From assembly GCF_036173125.1 (NCBI RefSeq), contig NZ_CP108054.1, forward strand, positions 2,976,001-3,040,000: 64,000 nucleotides of DNA, given 5' to 3'. The DNA is from Streptomyces sp. NBC_00286 (GTDB taxonomy: Bacteria > Actinomycetota > Actinomycetes > Streptomycetales > Streptomycetaceae). The notes beneath the pieces were generated by a model that was not told the DNA's origin, ran no database searches, and saw nothing but the letters and a program-made list of their open reading frames with translations. Position 1 is the stretch's first letter, and each line of letters starts with the position of its first letter. The position numbers were made by a program, and so were the translations under genes. Shown here in pieces: positions 1-8,673 of the stretch.

Positions 1-237
1 GAAGGCCGCCAGGACCAGGAGGTCGGCGATGCCGAGGCCCAGGCCCAGGTAGGCGCGGCCGGGGCGGGTGGTGTTGCGGTAGAGGGCCACGGACGCCAGG
101 ACTATGGCGATGGGGCCCAGGAAGATGTTGAAGACCAGAAGGCCCACGAGTCCCAGGATGAAGGACGCCACGGCCATGCCGTCGGCGTCGCGACGGACGG
201 CGTTACGGCGCTGGGGCGCGGCGGTGGTGAGTTGCAT
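1..237 (-). CDS. DUF4190-type membrane protein (C-terminus outside window)
   Basis: The 79 visible codons run without a stop from an ATG at 237 to the window edge, so the gene is partial at its 3' end. After a short polar N-terminus (MQLTTAAPQRRNAVRRDADG) come two hydrophobic segments, at about residues 22-47 and 60-79, with the Gly-rich pattern of DUF4190 proteins (VASFILGLVGLL, then ALYRNTTRPGRAYLGLGLGI). This family consists of small actinobacterial membrane proteins of unknown role. The gene lies 31 nt downstream of the small membrane protein gene and is probably co-transcribed with it, under the operator-like palindrome at 496-523. Confidence 0.7.
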   Translation of the reverse strand, partial: MQLTTAAPQRRNAVRRDADGMAVASFILGLVGLLVFNIFLGPIAIVLASVALYRNTTRPGRAYLGLGLGIADLLVLAAF

Positions 238-268
238 GGGTCTGCTCCCAACAGGCGTAGGGACGTGG

Positions 269-433
269 TCAGTTGGTGTTCTCGCGGCGGCGCGAATGAC
301 GCTCGCGGACCGCGAAGACGGCCAGCCAGGCGCCGATGACCGCGGCGGCGACGAGAGTGAAGGGGAGCGGCGCGTGGGCCACGGTGCCCAGGACGACGCC
401 CAGCAGCAGAAGTGCCGCGACGAGGAACAGCAT
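269..433 (-). CDS. small two-helix membrane protein, 54 aa
   Basis: The start is the ATG at 433 because GAGAGG lies about six bases upstream. The reading frame stays open further upstream, but the added residues look non-coding and would cover the operator palindrome. The product is two hydrophobic stretches (MLFLVAALLLLGVVLGTVAH and FTLVAAAVIGAWLAVFAV) and a basic tail ending RERHSRRRENTN, so it should sit in the membrane with a positive cytoplasmic end. No family is recognised. It is transcribed away from the TetR gene and sits ahead of the DUF4190 gene, so a TetR-controlled membrane-protein operon is the natural inference. Confidence 0.65.
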   Translation of the reverse strand: MLFLVAALLLLGVVLGTVAHAPLPFTLVAAAVIGAWLAVFAVRERHSRRRENTN

Positions 434-495
434 GGGATGCCTCTCGTGATCGTGGGGGCGCATTCGTTGCTGGATGAAGGTCACCGTTCGGTTCG

Positions 496-523
496 GTGAA
501 CGATTGTAGCTACAGTTGTTCAC
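496..523. promoter_or_regulatory. 28-bp operator-like palindrome between divergent genes
   Basis: GTGAAC-GAT-TGTAGCTACA-GTT-GTTCAC is a near-perfect palindrome: 12 of 14 half-site positions match and the central ten bases are fully symmetric. It lies between the minus-strand membrane-protein genes and the plus-strand TetR gene, where an autoregulatory TetR site is expected. Its right half (ACAGTTGTTCACTG, 512-525) recurs at 569-582. Confidence 0.6.
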
Positions 524-568
524 TGACTTGCGAGTCTAGCGCGTGCAGGACTTTCCAAATCACAGAGA

Positions 569-582
569 ACAGTTGTTAACTG
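569..582. promoter_or_regulatory. second TetR-like box before the TetR start
   Basis: ACAGTTGTTAACTG here matches 13 of 14 bases of the box at 512-525 and contains the symmetric core GTTAAC. It ends seven bases before the TetR start codon, consistent with repression of the regulator's own gene. Confidence 0.5.
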
Positions 583-588
583 CATGGC

Positions 589-1206
589 ATGAGTCACACC
601 CTCGGCGTCCGGCAGGCCCAGAAGCAGAAGACGAGGCAGGCGTTCCTGGACGCCGCGCTGGCCCTGCTTGAGGAGCAGAGCCTCAGCAGTCTGGGCTTGC
701 GTGAGGTCACCAGGGCCGTGGGCGTCGCCCCGACCGCCTTCTACCGGCACTTCCCCTCGACGGCCGATCTCGGGGTGGCCCTGGTAGAGGAGGCACTGGG
801 CAGCCTGCACACGATGATCGCCGGCACGGTGTCAGCGGCCGGCGACGGCGACGAACGTATCGAGCGCGCCGTCGAGCTGATCGCCCGTCACGTGCGCGAG
901 TACCCAGCCCACATCCGCTTTATCGCCCGCGAACGGAATGGTGGTGTCCAGAAAGTCCGGGCCGCGATCGCGGAGCAACTCACGCGGTTCACCGAGGAGG
1001 TGAGGACCGCACTGGCCAAGCACCCGGAGTCGGCCGACTGGAGCGACGACGACCTGCTGATGCTCGCGGGCCTGTACGTCGACCAGATGCTGATGACCGC
1101 CTCCAACCTCCTGGACGCGTCCCCCGAGGAGCAGGACCAGGTCCTCCGGGTGGCGACCCGCCGAATGCGCCTGATCGCGGTCGGCCGCCGGCACTGGTTG
1201 GGGTGA
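589..1206 (+). CDS. TetR family regulator, FabR-like, 205 aa
   Basis: The N-terminal DNA-binding domain (about residues 12-60) reads QKTRQAFLDAALALLEEQ followed by LGLREVTRAVGVAPTAFYRH, a classic TetR helix-turn-helix. The wording (GVRQAQKQKTR, LREV, APTAFYRHFP) is closest to the FabR subgroup that senses fatty-acid status in proteobacteria. The ligand domain is not diagnostic. The gene diverges from two membrane-protein genes over a palindrome and converges with a TesB-like thioesterase. A lipid or acyl-CoA signal is possible but is inferred only from the FabR likeness and the thioesterase. Confidence 0.85.
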   Translation: MSHTLGVRQAQKQKTRQAFLDAALALLEEQSLSSLGLREVTRAVGVAPTAFYRHFPSTADLGVALVEEALGSLHTMIAGTVSAAGDGDERIERAVELIARHVREYPAHIRFIARERNGGVQKVRAAIAEQLTRFTEEVRTALAKHPESADWSDDDLLMLAGLYVDQMLMTASNLLDASPEEQDQVLRVATRRMRLIAVGRRHWLG

Positions 1207-1275
1207 CATCCCCTCAGCAGGACGCACACGAAGGGCGCGTACGAAGCTGCCGTACGCGCCCTTTCGCCGTCCTGC

Positions 1276-1335
1276 GAGCAACAGGCCTGCGTGCAACAGG
1301 CCTACCTGCAACAGGCCTACCTGCAATAGGTCAGA
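1276..1335. repeat. four tandem 15-bp repeats between convergent genes
   Basis: Four adjacent 15-base units share GCAAcAGGcCT: 1276-1290, 1291-1305 and 1306-1320 are nearly identical and 1321-1335 is degenerate. The array fills the space between the TetR stop and the thioesterase stop and reaches into the last thioesterase codons. It could act as a spacer or weak terminator, or simply be a slippage product. Confidence 0.7.
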
Positions 1336-2179
1336 GCCTGACCCGCGCAAGCTGTCGAGACTGCGCCACCAGCCGGTCCGCGCTGTCCCAGACCTCGGCG
1401 TCCTCCTCCAGGAAACCGCCGGCGAGGTTGCGCGTGGTGATTGAGACCCGCAGCGGACCCGGCGCCGGGCGGCAGCGGATGTGCACGGTCAGCTCGACGG
1501 TCGGAACCCAGCCGGACAGGCCCAGTTCGAAGGCGGTCGGCGGCAGCGCGTCGACCGCGAGGAGCAGCGAGAAGGGGTCGGCGTCCCGGCCGTCGGCGAG
1601 CCCGAACCACGCCCGCATCTCCCCCTTGCCGGACGGCGAACCGAGAGCCCAGCCCAGGGTGGAGGGGTCGAGCTTGAGCATCAGCCGGTCGGTGATGGCG
1701 GAGCTGCCGGGGACGGGAGCGGGCGAGTCGGCGGGCCCGAAGCACTGATCCAGCGGCGGAATCGCGGGCGGCTTCGCCGACGTGCGTACGTCGTCGGGGA
1801 GCGCGTCCAAGTCCCCGTAGGAGGCGAGTACGCGGATCCGCTCGACCTCCCGGCCTGCCTCGTCGTACTGGAAGAGGGAGGCCTGACCTGTCGACAGGGT
1901 ACGGCCGGTGCGTACGACATCCGTGCGGACGACCGCCGGACCCGGCTCGGATGCGGTCAGGTAGTGCGCGGAGACCGTGAACGGGTCGCCGTGCGGCAGG
2001 GTGTCCGCGAGGGCGCGGCCCAGAACGGCCAGCAGGTAACCGCCGTTGACGGCGTTGATGATCGTCCAACCGGCGGACAGGTCGATGTCGTAGACGCCGG
2101 GTGCGCGGCGCGTGACCGCGGTGTCGCGGTCGAACTCGCTGTCGCCGATCGCTGCCTGTACGAGAGCTGCTTCTGACAT
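1331..2179 (-). CDS. TesB-like acyl-CoA thioesterase family protein, 282 aa
   Basis: The protein has the double hot-dog layout of the TesB-like thioesterase 3 family: a first half with GWTIINAVNGGYLLAVLGRA and FTVSAHYL, and a second half with VDALPPTAFELG, WVPTVELTVHI and an acidic-rich strand near EDAEVWDSADRLVAQSRQLARV. Such enzymes hydrolyse acyl-CoA to free acid and CoA in the cytoplasm; the chain length preferred here cannot be told. The start is the ATG at 2179 (MSEAALVQ), with only a weak AGG upstream; an in-frame ATG 18 bases further upstream is possible. It converges with the FabR-like TetR gene. Confidence 0.8.
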   Translation of the reverse strand: MSEAALVQAAIGDSEFDRDTAVTRRAPGVYDIDLSAGWTIINAVNGGYLLAVLGRALADTLPHGDPFTVSAHYLTASEPGPAVVRTDVVRTGRTLSTGQASLFQYDEAGREVERIRVLASYGDLDALPDDVRTSAKPPAIPPLDQCFGPADSPAPVPGSSAITDRLMLKLDPSTLGWALGSPSGKGEMRAWFGLADGRDADPFSLLLAVDALPPTAFELGLSGWVPTVELTVHIRCRPAPGPLRVSITTRNLAGGFLEEDAEVWDSADRLVAQSRQLARVRL

Positions 2180-2257
2180 GCCTGAACGGTACAACAACTA
2201 ACTACTAAGCAGTAGCTTTTGAGATTTCGGCCACGTGACATCTCCCCACACACAGAA

Positions 2258-2285
2258 ACGGGAGAGCGCACACGCGCTCTCCCGT
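2258..2285 (-). terminator. terminator of the peptide transporter operon
   Basis: ACGGGAGAGCGC pairs perfectly with GCGCTCTCCCGT across an ACAC loop (12-bp stem). It lies 19 bases after the stop of the last ABC ATPase gene. Confidence 0.75.
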
Positions 2286-2303
2286 CCTGTCGCACCGCGG
2301 AAG

Positions 2304-3566
2304 TTACTCCTTGGAGGACCCGGAGTCCTTGGTGGTACCGGAATCCTTCTCGGCACCGGAATCCTCGCGCTCCTCGCCCGACGTGTCCCCCACCTGCGCC
2401 GCGACCGCAGCCGAGGTCTCCGCCGACTCCGCGAGCACCTCGTCGGCCACCAACTCCGCCGCTTCCTTCGCGGCGGTCAGCAGGACGGTGTCCTGCGGGG
2501 CCTGGTCCTCGAAGTTCTCCGGGTGGTGGCAGGCCACCTGCTGACCCGGCCTCAGCTCGAGGAGCGGCGGCTCCTTGGTGGCGCAGATCTCCGTGGCCTT
2601 CCAGCACCGGGTGTGGAAGCGACAGCCGCTCGGCGGCGAGATCGGCGAGGGCACATCGCCCTTGAGCAGGATGCGCTCGCTCTTGGCGGCCCGGCGCCGG
2701 GGGTCCGGGATGGGCACGGCCGACATCAGCGCCTTGGTGTACGGGTGCATCGGCGCCTTGTAGAGCGAGTCGCGGTCCGCGAGCTCGACGATCTTGCCGA
2801 GGTACATCACCGCGATACGGTCCGAGACATGGCGTACGACGGACAGGTCGTGCGCGATGATCACGTACGTCAGGCCCAGCTCCTGCTGGAGGTCGTCCAG
2901 CAGGTTCACGACCTGCGCCTGGATCGACACGTCGAGCGCGGAGACCGGCTCGTCGGCCACGACCAGCTTCGGCTTCAGTGCGAGCGCTCGGGCGATGCCG
3001 ATGCGCTGGCGCTGACCGCCGGAGAACTCGTGCGGGTAGCGGTTGTAGTGCTCGGGGCTCAGACCCACCAGCTCCAGGAGCCGCTGGACCTCCTTCTTCG
3101 CGCCGCCCTCGGGCTCGATGCCCTGGAGCCGGAACGGCGCCGAAACGATGCCACCGATGGTGTGCCGCGGGTTCAGGGAGCCGTACGGGTCCTGGAAGAT
3201 CATCTGGATGTCCCGCCGCAGCGGACGCATCCCGGCCGTGTCCAGGCGCGTGATGTCCTTGCCCTCGAAGTGGATCGAGCCGCCCGTCGGGTCCTGGAGC
3301 CGCGTGATGACCCGGCCCATGGTCGACTTGCCGCAGCCGGACTCGCCGACCACGCCGAGGGTCTCGCCCCTGCGTACCTCGAAGCCGATGCCGTCGACCG
3401 CCTTGACCGCGCCGACCTGGCGCTGGAGGACGCCCTTGCGGATCGGGAAGTGCTTCTGCAGGCCCTCGACCTTGAGCAGCACCTCCCGGTTGTCGGAAGC
3501 GGAGGCCTGGGCAGGCGCCGTGGCCACGCCCGCTTTCGCCTCGTCCGTCTTCTTCGTCTCACTCAC
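2304..3566 (-). CDS. peptide ABC importer ATPase, DppF/OppF type, 420 aa
   Basis: One of two ATPases powering uptake of di- or oligopeptides. It shows Walker A (GESGCGKST), the Q-loop ([10 protein letters not shown]), signature (SGGQRQR), Walker B ([13 protein letters not shown]), the switch His (IIAHDLSVV), and the C-terminal oligopeptide-transporter domain with [11 protein letters not shown]. DppF proteins usually end near residue 340-350; here about 70 further acidic, Ser/Asp-rich residues follow ([13 protein letters not shown]), a low-complexity tail of unknown role. The GTG start overlaps the stop of the preceding ATPase gene by four bases, so the two are translationally coupled. The gene is last in a five-gene operon. 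Confidence 0.93.
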   Translation of the reverse strand: MSETKKTDEAKAGVATAPAQASASDNREVLLKVEGLQKHFPIRKGVLQRQVGAVKAVDGIGFEVRRGETLGVVGESGCGKSTMGRVITRLQDPTGGSIHFEGKDITRLDTAGMRPLRRDIQMIFQDPYGSLNPRHTIGGIVSAPFRLQGIEPEGGAKKEVQRLLELVGLSPEHYNRYPHEFSGGQRQRIGIARALALKPKLVVADEPVSALDVSIQAQVVNLLDDLQQELGLTYVIIAHDLSVVRHVSDRIAVMYLGKIVELADRDSLYKAPMHPYTKALMSAVPIPDPRRRAAKSERILLKGDVPSPISPPSGCRFHTRCWKATEICATKEPPLLELRPGQQVACHHPENFEDQAPQDTVLLTAAKEAAELVADEVLAESAETSAAVAAQVGDTSGEEREDSGAEKDSGTTKDSGSSKE

Positions 3567-4660
3567 AGCTTCGGCGCAATCTCTTCGGTCCAGATCCGCG
3601 TACGGTCCTCCGCCGAGAGGTGGCAGGCGGAGAAGTGTCCGCTGCCGACCGGCTGGAGCTCCGGACGCACGGTACGGGTGACATCGCCCTTGGGGATGTC
3701 CGCGTACGGGCAGCGGGGATGGAAGGCGCAGCCCGAGGGGACGTTGATCAGGCTCGGCGGCTGGCCGCTGACCGGGATCAGTCGGTCGGAGGTCTCCCGG
3801 TCGATGCGCGGCATCGAGCCCAGCAGACCCCAGGTGTACGGGTGCTGCGGACGCTCGAAGACGTCATCGACGGAGCCGCGCTCCACGCACCGGCCGCCGT
3901 ACATCACCAGGACGTCGTCGGCGATCTCGGCGACCACGCCCAGATCGTGGGTGATGAGGACAACCGCTGAGCCGAACTCCTTCTGCAGGTCCCGGATGAG
4001 GTCGAGGATCTGCGCCTGGACGGTCACGTCGAGGGCGGTCGTCGGCTCGTCCGCGATGAGCAGTTCAGGGTTGTTGACCAGCGCCATGGCGATCATCGCG
4101 CGCTGACGCATACCGCCGGAGAACTCGTGCGGATAGCCGTCGACGCGCTTGCCGGGCTCGGGGATGCCGACCCGGTCGAGCATCTCGACGGCCCGCTTGC
4201 GCGCGGTCTTCTTGTTGACGTCGTGGTGGACCCGGTACGCCTCCACGATCTGGTTGCCGATCGTGTAGTACGGGTGCATCGCGGACAGCGGGTCCTGGAA
4301 GATCATCGCCATCTCGCGGCCGCGCAGTCGGCGCACCTCGTCCGGCTCGGCCGAGATCAGCTCCTTGCCGCCAAGCCAGATCTCGCCGGACATCTGGACG
4401 TTCTTGCCGCGTGCCCCGAGCCGGTGCAAGCCCATGATCGCCAGCGAGGTGACGGACTTTCCGGAGCCCGACTCGCCCACGATGCAGAGGGTCTGGCCCT
4501 TCTCCACCTCGAAGCTGAGCCCGTCGACGGACTTGACCAGGCCGTCGTCGGTGGGGAAGTGCACCTTGAGGTCGCGGACCGCGAGGAAGGCGTCGGGCCC
4601 GTTCGAGAGTGAGCTCGTGGGCTCGCCCACGGCGGCGCCGGTCTTGGAGAGTTCGGTCAC
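3563..4660 (-). CDS. peptide ABC importer ATPase, DppD/OppD type, 365 aa
   Basis: Partner ATPase of the importer. Visible are Walker A (GESGSGKSV), Q-loop ([13 protein letters not shown]), signature ([11 protein letters not shown]), Walker B ([12 protein letters not shown]), switch His (LITHDLGVV) and the family C-terminus with [12 protein letters not shown]. Length and motifs are normal for DppD. Both ends overlap neighbours by four bases (GTGA), giving tight coupling to the permease upstream and the second ATPase downstream. Confidence 0.94.
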   Translation of the reverse strand: MTELSKTGAAVGEPTSSLSNGPDAFLAVRDLKVHFPTDDGLVKSVDGLSFEVEKGQTLCIVGESGSGKSVTSLAIMGLHRLGARGKNVQMSGEIWLGGKELISAEPDEVRRLRGREMAMIFQDPLSAMHPYYTIGNQIVEAYRVHHDVNKKTARKRAVEMLDRVGIPEPGKRVDGYPHEFSGGMRQRAMIAMALVNNPELLIADEPTTALDVTVQAQILDLIRDLQKEFGSAVVLITHDLGVVAEIADDVLVMYGGRCVERGSVDDVFERPQHPYTWGLLGSMPRIDRETSDRLIPVSGQPPSLINVPSGCAFHPRCPYADIPKGDVTRTVRPELQPVGSGHFSACHLSAEDRTRIWTEEIAPKL

Positions 4661-5664
4661 GAGAGCCTCACGCGTGGGTCGGCGGCGGCGTAGAGCAGGT
4701 CCACCAGGAGATTTGCGATCACGACGAAGAGGGCGGCCAACAGGGTGACGCCGAGGATCGGGGGCAGGTCGTTGTCGGTGATGCCCTGCACCGCGTACTG
4801 GCCGATGCCGGGCAGCGAGAACACGGTCTCCGTGATCACGGCGCCGCCGAGCAGCAGGCCCAGGTCCATACCGAAGACGGTGATGATCGGAGTCAGCGCG
4901 GCCCGCAGCCCGTGCCGGGCCACAACCTTGCGCTCACGCAGGCCCTTGGCGCGGGCGGTGCGGATGAAGTCCTCGTTCATCGTCTCCAGCATGCCCGAAC
5001 GGGTGAGCCGCGCATAAATGGCGGAGTACAGCAGAGCGAGCGAACACCATGCCGGGAAAAGCGTGTTGGCCCACTGGGCCGGATTCTCGGTGAACGGTAC
5101 GTAGGTACGGCCGAAGATCGGCCACTGGAAGGTGAAGAGCAGCAGCGCCAGGTTGCCCGTGAAGAACATGGGCAGCGAGACGCCGGCGAGCGCGACGCCC
5201 ATGAACGTGCGGTCGAAGAAGCTGCGGGGCTTGAGCGCGGAGATCACGCCGATCAGCACACCGGACACCAGCCACAGCACGGCCGCACCGGCAGCCAGCG
5301 AGAGGGTCACCGGAAGGCGCGAGGTGAGCTGCGGCCAGACCTCGACGTGGTTCTTGAAGGAGTAGCCGAAGCACGGCGCGTTGCAGTGCGCCGTGGTGGG
5401 GCCCAGGTCATAGGTGGCGCCGGCCACGATCCCCTTGATGAAGTGCCAGTACTGGACGTACAGGGGCTGGTCCAGACCGAGGTTCTGCTTGACCGCGGCG
5501 ATGTCGGCCTTCGTCGGGCTCTTTCCGATGTACTGCTGCGCGAGCTGGTCGGCGGTCTGGCCGGCCAGCCGTGGCAGCAGGAAGAAGATCGCGAAGGTGA
5601 CCGCGGTGACGACCAGCAGCAGGATCACTGCCGCGAGCGTCCGACGGAGGATGTACGAGATCAC
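4657..5664 (-). CDS. peptide ABC importer permease, DppB type, 335 aa
   Basis: An integral membrane permease starting with GTG at 5664. It has an N-terminal helix (RRTLAAVILLLVVTAVTFAIF), a long extracellular stretch, then about five further helices. The cytoplasmic coupling loop carries the EAA-type motif MNEDFIRTARAKGLRERKVV, as expected for DppB. It follows the binding-protein gene after a 68-base gap containing a strong hairpin, and its stop overlaps the first ATPase gene. Confidence 0.92.
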   Translation of the reverse strand: MISYILRRTLAAVILLLVVTAVTFAIFFLLPRLAGQTADQLAQQYIGKSPTKADIAAVKQNLGLDQPLYVQYWHFIKGIVAGATYDLGPTTAHCNAPCFGYSFKNHVEVWPQLTSRLPVTLSLAAGAAVLWLVSGVLIGVISALKPRSFFDRTFMGVALAGVSLPMFFTGNLALLLFTFQWPIFGRTYVPFTENPAQWANTLFPAWCSLALLYSAIYARLTRSGMLETMNEDFIRTARAKGLRERKVVARHGLRAALTPIITVFGMDLGLLLGGAVITETVFSLPGIGQYAVQGITDNDLPPILGVTLLAALFVVIANLLVDLLYAAADPRVRLS

Positions 5665-5675
5665 GGGACCGGCGC

Positions 5676-5709
5676 TGGTGCCCGCGGGCCGCGAAGCCCG
5701 CGGGCACCA
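5676..5709 (-). terminator. intercistronic hairpin between binding protein and permease
   Basis: TGGTGCCCGCGGGC pairs perfectly with GCCCGCGGGCACCA across a CGCGAA loop (14-bp stem). In importer operons such hairpins commonly stabilise the abundant binding-protein mRNA or attenuate read-through, so that binding protein exceeds permease. That role is inferred here. Confidence 0.65.
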
Positions 5710-5732
5710 ATGCCTTCACCTGCCTTCCGGGG

Positions 5733-7481
5733 CTACTTCTTGGTCGTGCCGATGTTGAGGTAGTCGTACTGACCGCTGAAGGCCGCCGAGGACACCAGGT
5801 TGGTGAAGTTGGCGGGGCGGTAGAGCAGGACCTTGAAGTAGGTCAGCGGCACGAGGGCGGCCTGGTCCATCGCACGCTTGTCGATCTGGGCGTACAGGCT
5901 GTTGCGCTCGGTGTCGCTCTCCGTCGCGATGGCCTTCTCCAGCATCTCGTTGATCTGCTTGTCGTTGATGTAGGAGAGGTTGGTGTTGCCTGACGCACCG
6001 ATCGCGTCACCGTGCAGGATCTGCTGGAGGAAGCCGTAGCCGGACGGCCAGTCAGCACCCCACTGCATCATGTGCAGACCGATGTTCTGCTTCTTGTCGA
6101 AGCTCGGCACACCCGCATAGTCGGTGAAGTACTTGCCCGACGGGTACTGCTTGAGGGAGGCGTTGATGCCGGCCTTCTTCAGCGAGGCGATGATCGCGGT
6201 GGCCGCGTCGATCTCCTGCGGACGGTCGCTGCGCGCCGAGATGTTGGTGCTGATGGTCGACTTGCCGCAGGCCTTCAGCTGCTCCTTGGCCTTGGCGACG
6301 TCGCCCTTCTTGCCGTCCGTGGCGTAGACGTCCGACTTCTGGTAGCCCGGGATGTCCGGCGGAAGGACGGTGGTGGCGATGTCACCGCGGATCGGGCCGC
6401 CCTCGGCGGTCTGCACGGAGACCTTGTCGATGGCGTACTGGACGGCCTTGCGGCACTCGAGCTTGTCGAACGGCGCGACCTGGTTGTTGATCGCCATGTA
6501 GACGAGACGGCCACCGTAGGTGTTGTCGGTGTTCGCCTTCAGGTCCGCGTTGTTGACGACCTTGGCCTGCGTCGCGGCCTGGACACCGGTACCACCGAGG
6601 TCGATCGCGTCACCGGACTGGACGTCCTGGTCGACCGTCTCGGCGTTGACCTTGAGCTTGACGACGATCTTGTCCGGGTACTGCTTGCGCAGCGGGTCCG
6701 TCTTCGGGTCCCAGTTCTCGTTGCGGACGAGGACGGCCTGCTTGCCCTCGTCGTAGCTCTCGAACTTGTACGAGCCCGAGGACACGATGCTCTTGACGTA
6801 GTCGATGCCCTTGTCCTTGGCCTTGGGCACCGGAGCCGTCTGCGGTGTCGCGACCAGGTAGTCGAACTCCTGGAAGGCGCGGTTGAGCTTGAAGACGATC
6901 GTGGTGTCGTTGGGCGTCTCGATGGACTTCAGGCCCTCGTCGCTCTTGTCCTTGTAGGGGCCCTTGTACTTGTCGCCGCCGTCGAGGAACTGCTGGAAGT
7001 AGTTCGGGCCGAGGGAGAGCACGTCACGCGCGAAGTTGGAGCGCTCGACGGCGTACTTGACGTCCTTCGAGGTGATCGGCGTGCCGTCCTCGTACTTCAG
7101 GCCCGCACGCAGCTTGTACGTCCAGGTCTTGCCGCCGTCGCCGGGCACACCCGCGCTCTCGGCGAGGTCCGGGACGAGCTCGTTGCCCGCCTCGCCCGCC
7201 CCGGGCTTGAAGGTCATCAGCGGGCGGGCGTAGAGCCGGCTGAGGTTGTACATGTACGCGTAGTACGTGTTGCCGGGGTCGAAGGAGTCCGGCACGTCCG
7301 AGTACTCGTACGTGACCGTGCCCCCTTTCTGGGTGGAGGCGTTGACGACGCCCTTGGTCGCTGCGTTGGCCCCAGCCGACTTTTTTCCGTTCTCATTGCC
7401 GTCATCGGCCTTGCTGCATGCCGAGAGCAGCAGGCTCGCACTGCCGATTGCCGCGACCGCGGCCAGCGTTGACCTTCGCAT
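5733..7481 (-). CDS. peptide-binding lipoprotein of ABC importer, 582 aa
   Basis: The extracellular receptor of the importer, family SBP_bac_5. The signal peptide ends in a lipobox (LLLSAC), so the mature protein should be lipid-anchored at the Cys. The start is the ATG at 7481: GGAGGGGAAG lies about nine bases upstream, and the longer frame would add an unneeded MEGKRTI. The mature part opens with a Gly/Ser/Asn linker, then DSFDPGNTYYAYMYNLSRL, typical of the fold. It is the second gene of the operon, between the two permeases, an order seen in some Streptomyces importers. The exact peptide substrate cannot be told. Confidence 0.93.
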   Translation of the reverse strand: MRRSTLAAVAAIGSASLLLSACSKADDGNENGKKSAGANAATKGVVNASTQKGGTVTYEYSDVPDSFDPGNTYYAYMYNLSRLYARPLMTFKPGAGEAGNELVPDLAESAGVPGDGGKTWTYKLRAGLKYEDGTPITSKDVKYAVERSNFARDVLSLGPNYFQQFLDGGDKYKGPYKDKSDEGLKSIETPNDTTIVFKLNRAFQEFDYLVATPQTAPVPKAKDKGIDYVKSIVSSGSYKFESYDEGKQAVLVRNENWDPKTDPLRKQYPDKIVVKLKVNAETVDQDVQSGDAIDLGGTGVQAATQAKVVNNADLKANTDNTYGGRLVYMAINNQVAPFDKLECRKAVQYAIDKVSVQTAEGGPIRGDIATTVLPPDIPGYQKSDVYATDGKKGDVAKAKEQLKACGKSTISTNISARSDRPQEIDAATAIIASLKKAGINASLKQYPSGKYFTDYAGVPSFDKKQNIGLHMMQWGADWPSGYGFLQQILHGDAIGASGNTNLSYINDKQINEMLEKAIATESDTERNSLYAQIDKRAMDQAALVPLTYFKVLLYRPANFTNLVSSAAFSGQYDYLNIGTTKK

Positions 7482-7540
7482 GATGGTCCGCTTCCCCTCC
7501 ATTGTTGGAAAACCTGTTGGACTCGCACCGCAGCCGCGGG

Positions 7541-8539
7541 TCAGCGGCTGCGCGGGTCGAGAGCGTCACGGAGACCGTCGCCGAGCAGGTTGAACGCCAG
7601 GACGGTCACGAAGATGGCCAGACCAGGCACGATCATGAACTGGGGGTCGACCTGGTAGTAGTCGACCGCCTGGTTGATCATGCCGCCCCAGGATGCCTGC
7701 GGGGGCTGGATGCCGACGCCGAGGAAGCTCAGGGACGCCTCGAAGAGGATGTTGGTCGGGATGAGCAGCGTCGAGTAGACGATGATCGGGCCGACGAGGT
7801 TCGGCAGCAGCTCCCGGAAGAGGATATAGGGCCCCTTGGCCCCCATTCCCCGCGAGGCGTCGACGAACTCCCGCTCACGCAGGGCCAGCGTCTGGCCCCG
7901 CACGATACGGCCCAGGTAGGGCCAGTTGAAGAAGCCGATGACGAAGACCAGCACGCTGATGTGCAGCGGCAGGCCTTCCAGCCCGAAGGCACCGCCCTGC
8001 AGGGTGGCCGAGATGGCGATGGCGAACAGGAGGAGAGGGAACGCCAGGAAGGTGTCCATCAGCCGGCTGATGATCGTGTCGACCCGGCCGCCGTAGTAGC
8101 CGGCCACCACCCCGAGGACCGCGCCGATCACGTTCGACAGGATCGTGGCGCCGAAGGCGACGACCAGCGAGACCCAGGAACCCTCAAGGATGCGGGTGGC
8201 GATGTCCCGGCCGAACTTCGGCTCCACACCGAGCGGGTGATCCCAGCTCATGCCGCCGAAGTCACCTTCGGGCAGCGAGGTGTTGGGGTCGATCAGGTCC
8301 TGGTTGAGGGCGTTGGGGTCCAGACCGAACAGGGCCTGGATGGGACGGGAGAGGATCGCGAGAAGAATCAGCAGGATCACGATGATCCCGCCAGCGACGG
8401 CCACCTTGTCCTTCTTGAAACGGGACCAGGCGATCTGTCCCAGGGAACGACCCTCGATCTGCCCCTTCTCGGCGCCGACGAGTACAGCCTCCGGCCGCGC
8501 CTCGGCCTGCGCGCCGGTGGTCTCGATCGGTGCGGTCAC
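7541..8539 (-). CDS. peptide ABC importer permease, DppC type, 332 aa
   Basis: First gene of the operon. After a cytoplasmic N-terminus it has the DppC-specific first segment (WSRFKKDKVAVAGGIIVILLILLAI in outline), a periplasmic loop (HPLGVEPKFGRDIATRILEG) and the coupling loop LREREFVDASRGMGAKG. The start is the GTG at 8539, with GAGAGGGG about ten bases upstream. The frame is open 55 codons further to an ATG, but that stretch lacks protein-like sequence and contains the leader palindrome at 8617-8638. Confidence 0.9.
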   Translation of the reverse strand: MTAPIETTGAQAEARPEAVLVGAEKGQIEGRSLGQIAWSRFKKDKVAVAGGIIVILLILLAILSRPIQALFGLDPNALNQDLIDPNTSLPEGDFGGMSWDHPLGVEPKFGRDIATRILEGSWVSLVVAFGATILSNVIGAVLGVVAGYYGGRVDTIISRLMDTFLAFPLLLFAIAISATLQGGAFGLEGLPLHISVLVFVIGFFNWPYLGRIVRGQTLALREREFVDASRGMGAKGPYILFRELLPNLVGPIIVYSTLLIPTNILFEASLSFLGVGIQPPQASWGGMINQAVDYYQVDPQFMIVPGLAIFVTVLAFNLLGDGLRDALDPRSR

Positions 8540-8616
8540 AGTGGCCCGACCCCTCTCGCCGGTGGTGACCGGCCTACAACTGCCGTGGATTACGGCTTTG
8601 TCGACATGTGCTCGAT

Positions 8617-8638
8617 CATGGGATCGATCGATCCCATG
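8617..8638. promoter_or_regulatory. 22-bp perfect palindrome in peptide-importer leader
   Basis: CATGGGATCGA followed by its exact reverse complement, 78 bases before the GTG start of the first permease. It could be an operator, or in RNA an 11-bp hairpin without loop. No regulator gene is adjacent. Confidence 0.6.
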
Positions 8639-8673
8639 CCTGACTGGGGAGTCTTCAACGTCGTCGCGATCAC

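Noticed and set aside
1276..1335. CRISPR-like array
   Set aside because: Units are directly adjacent without spacers and too short.
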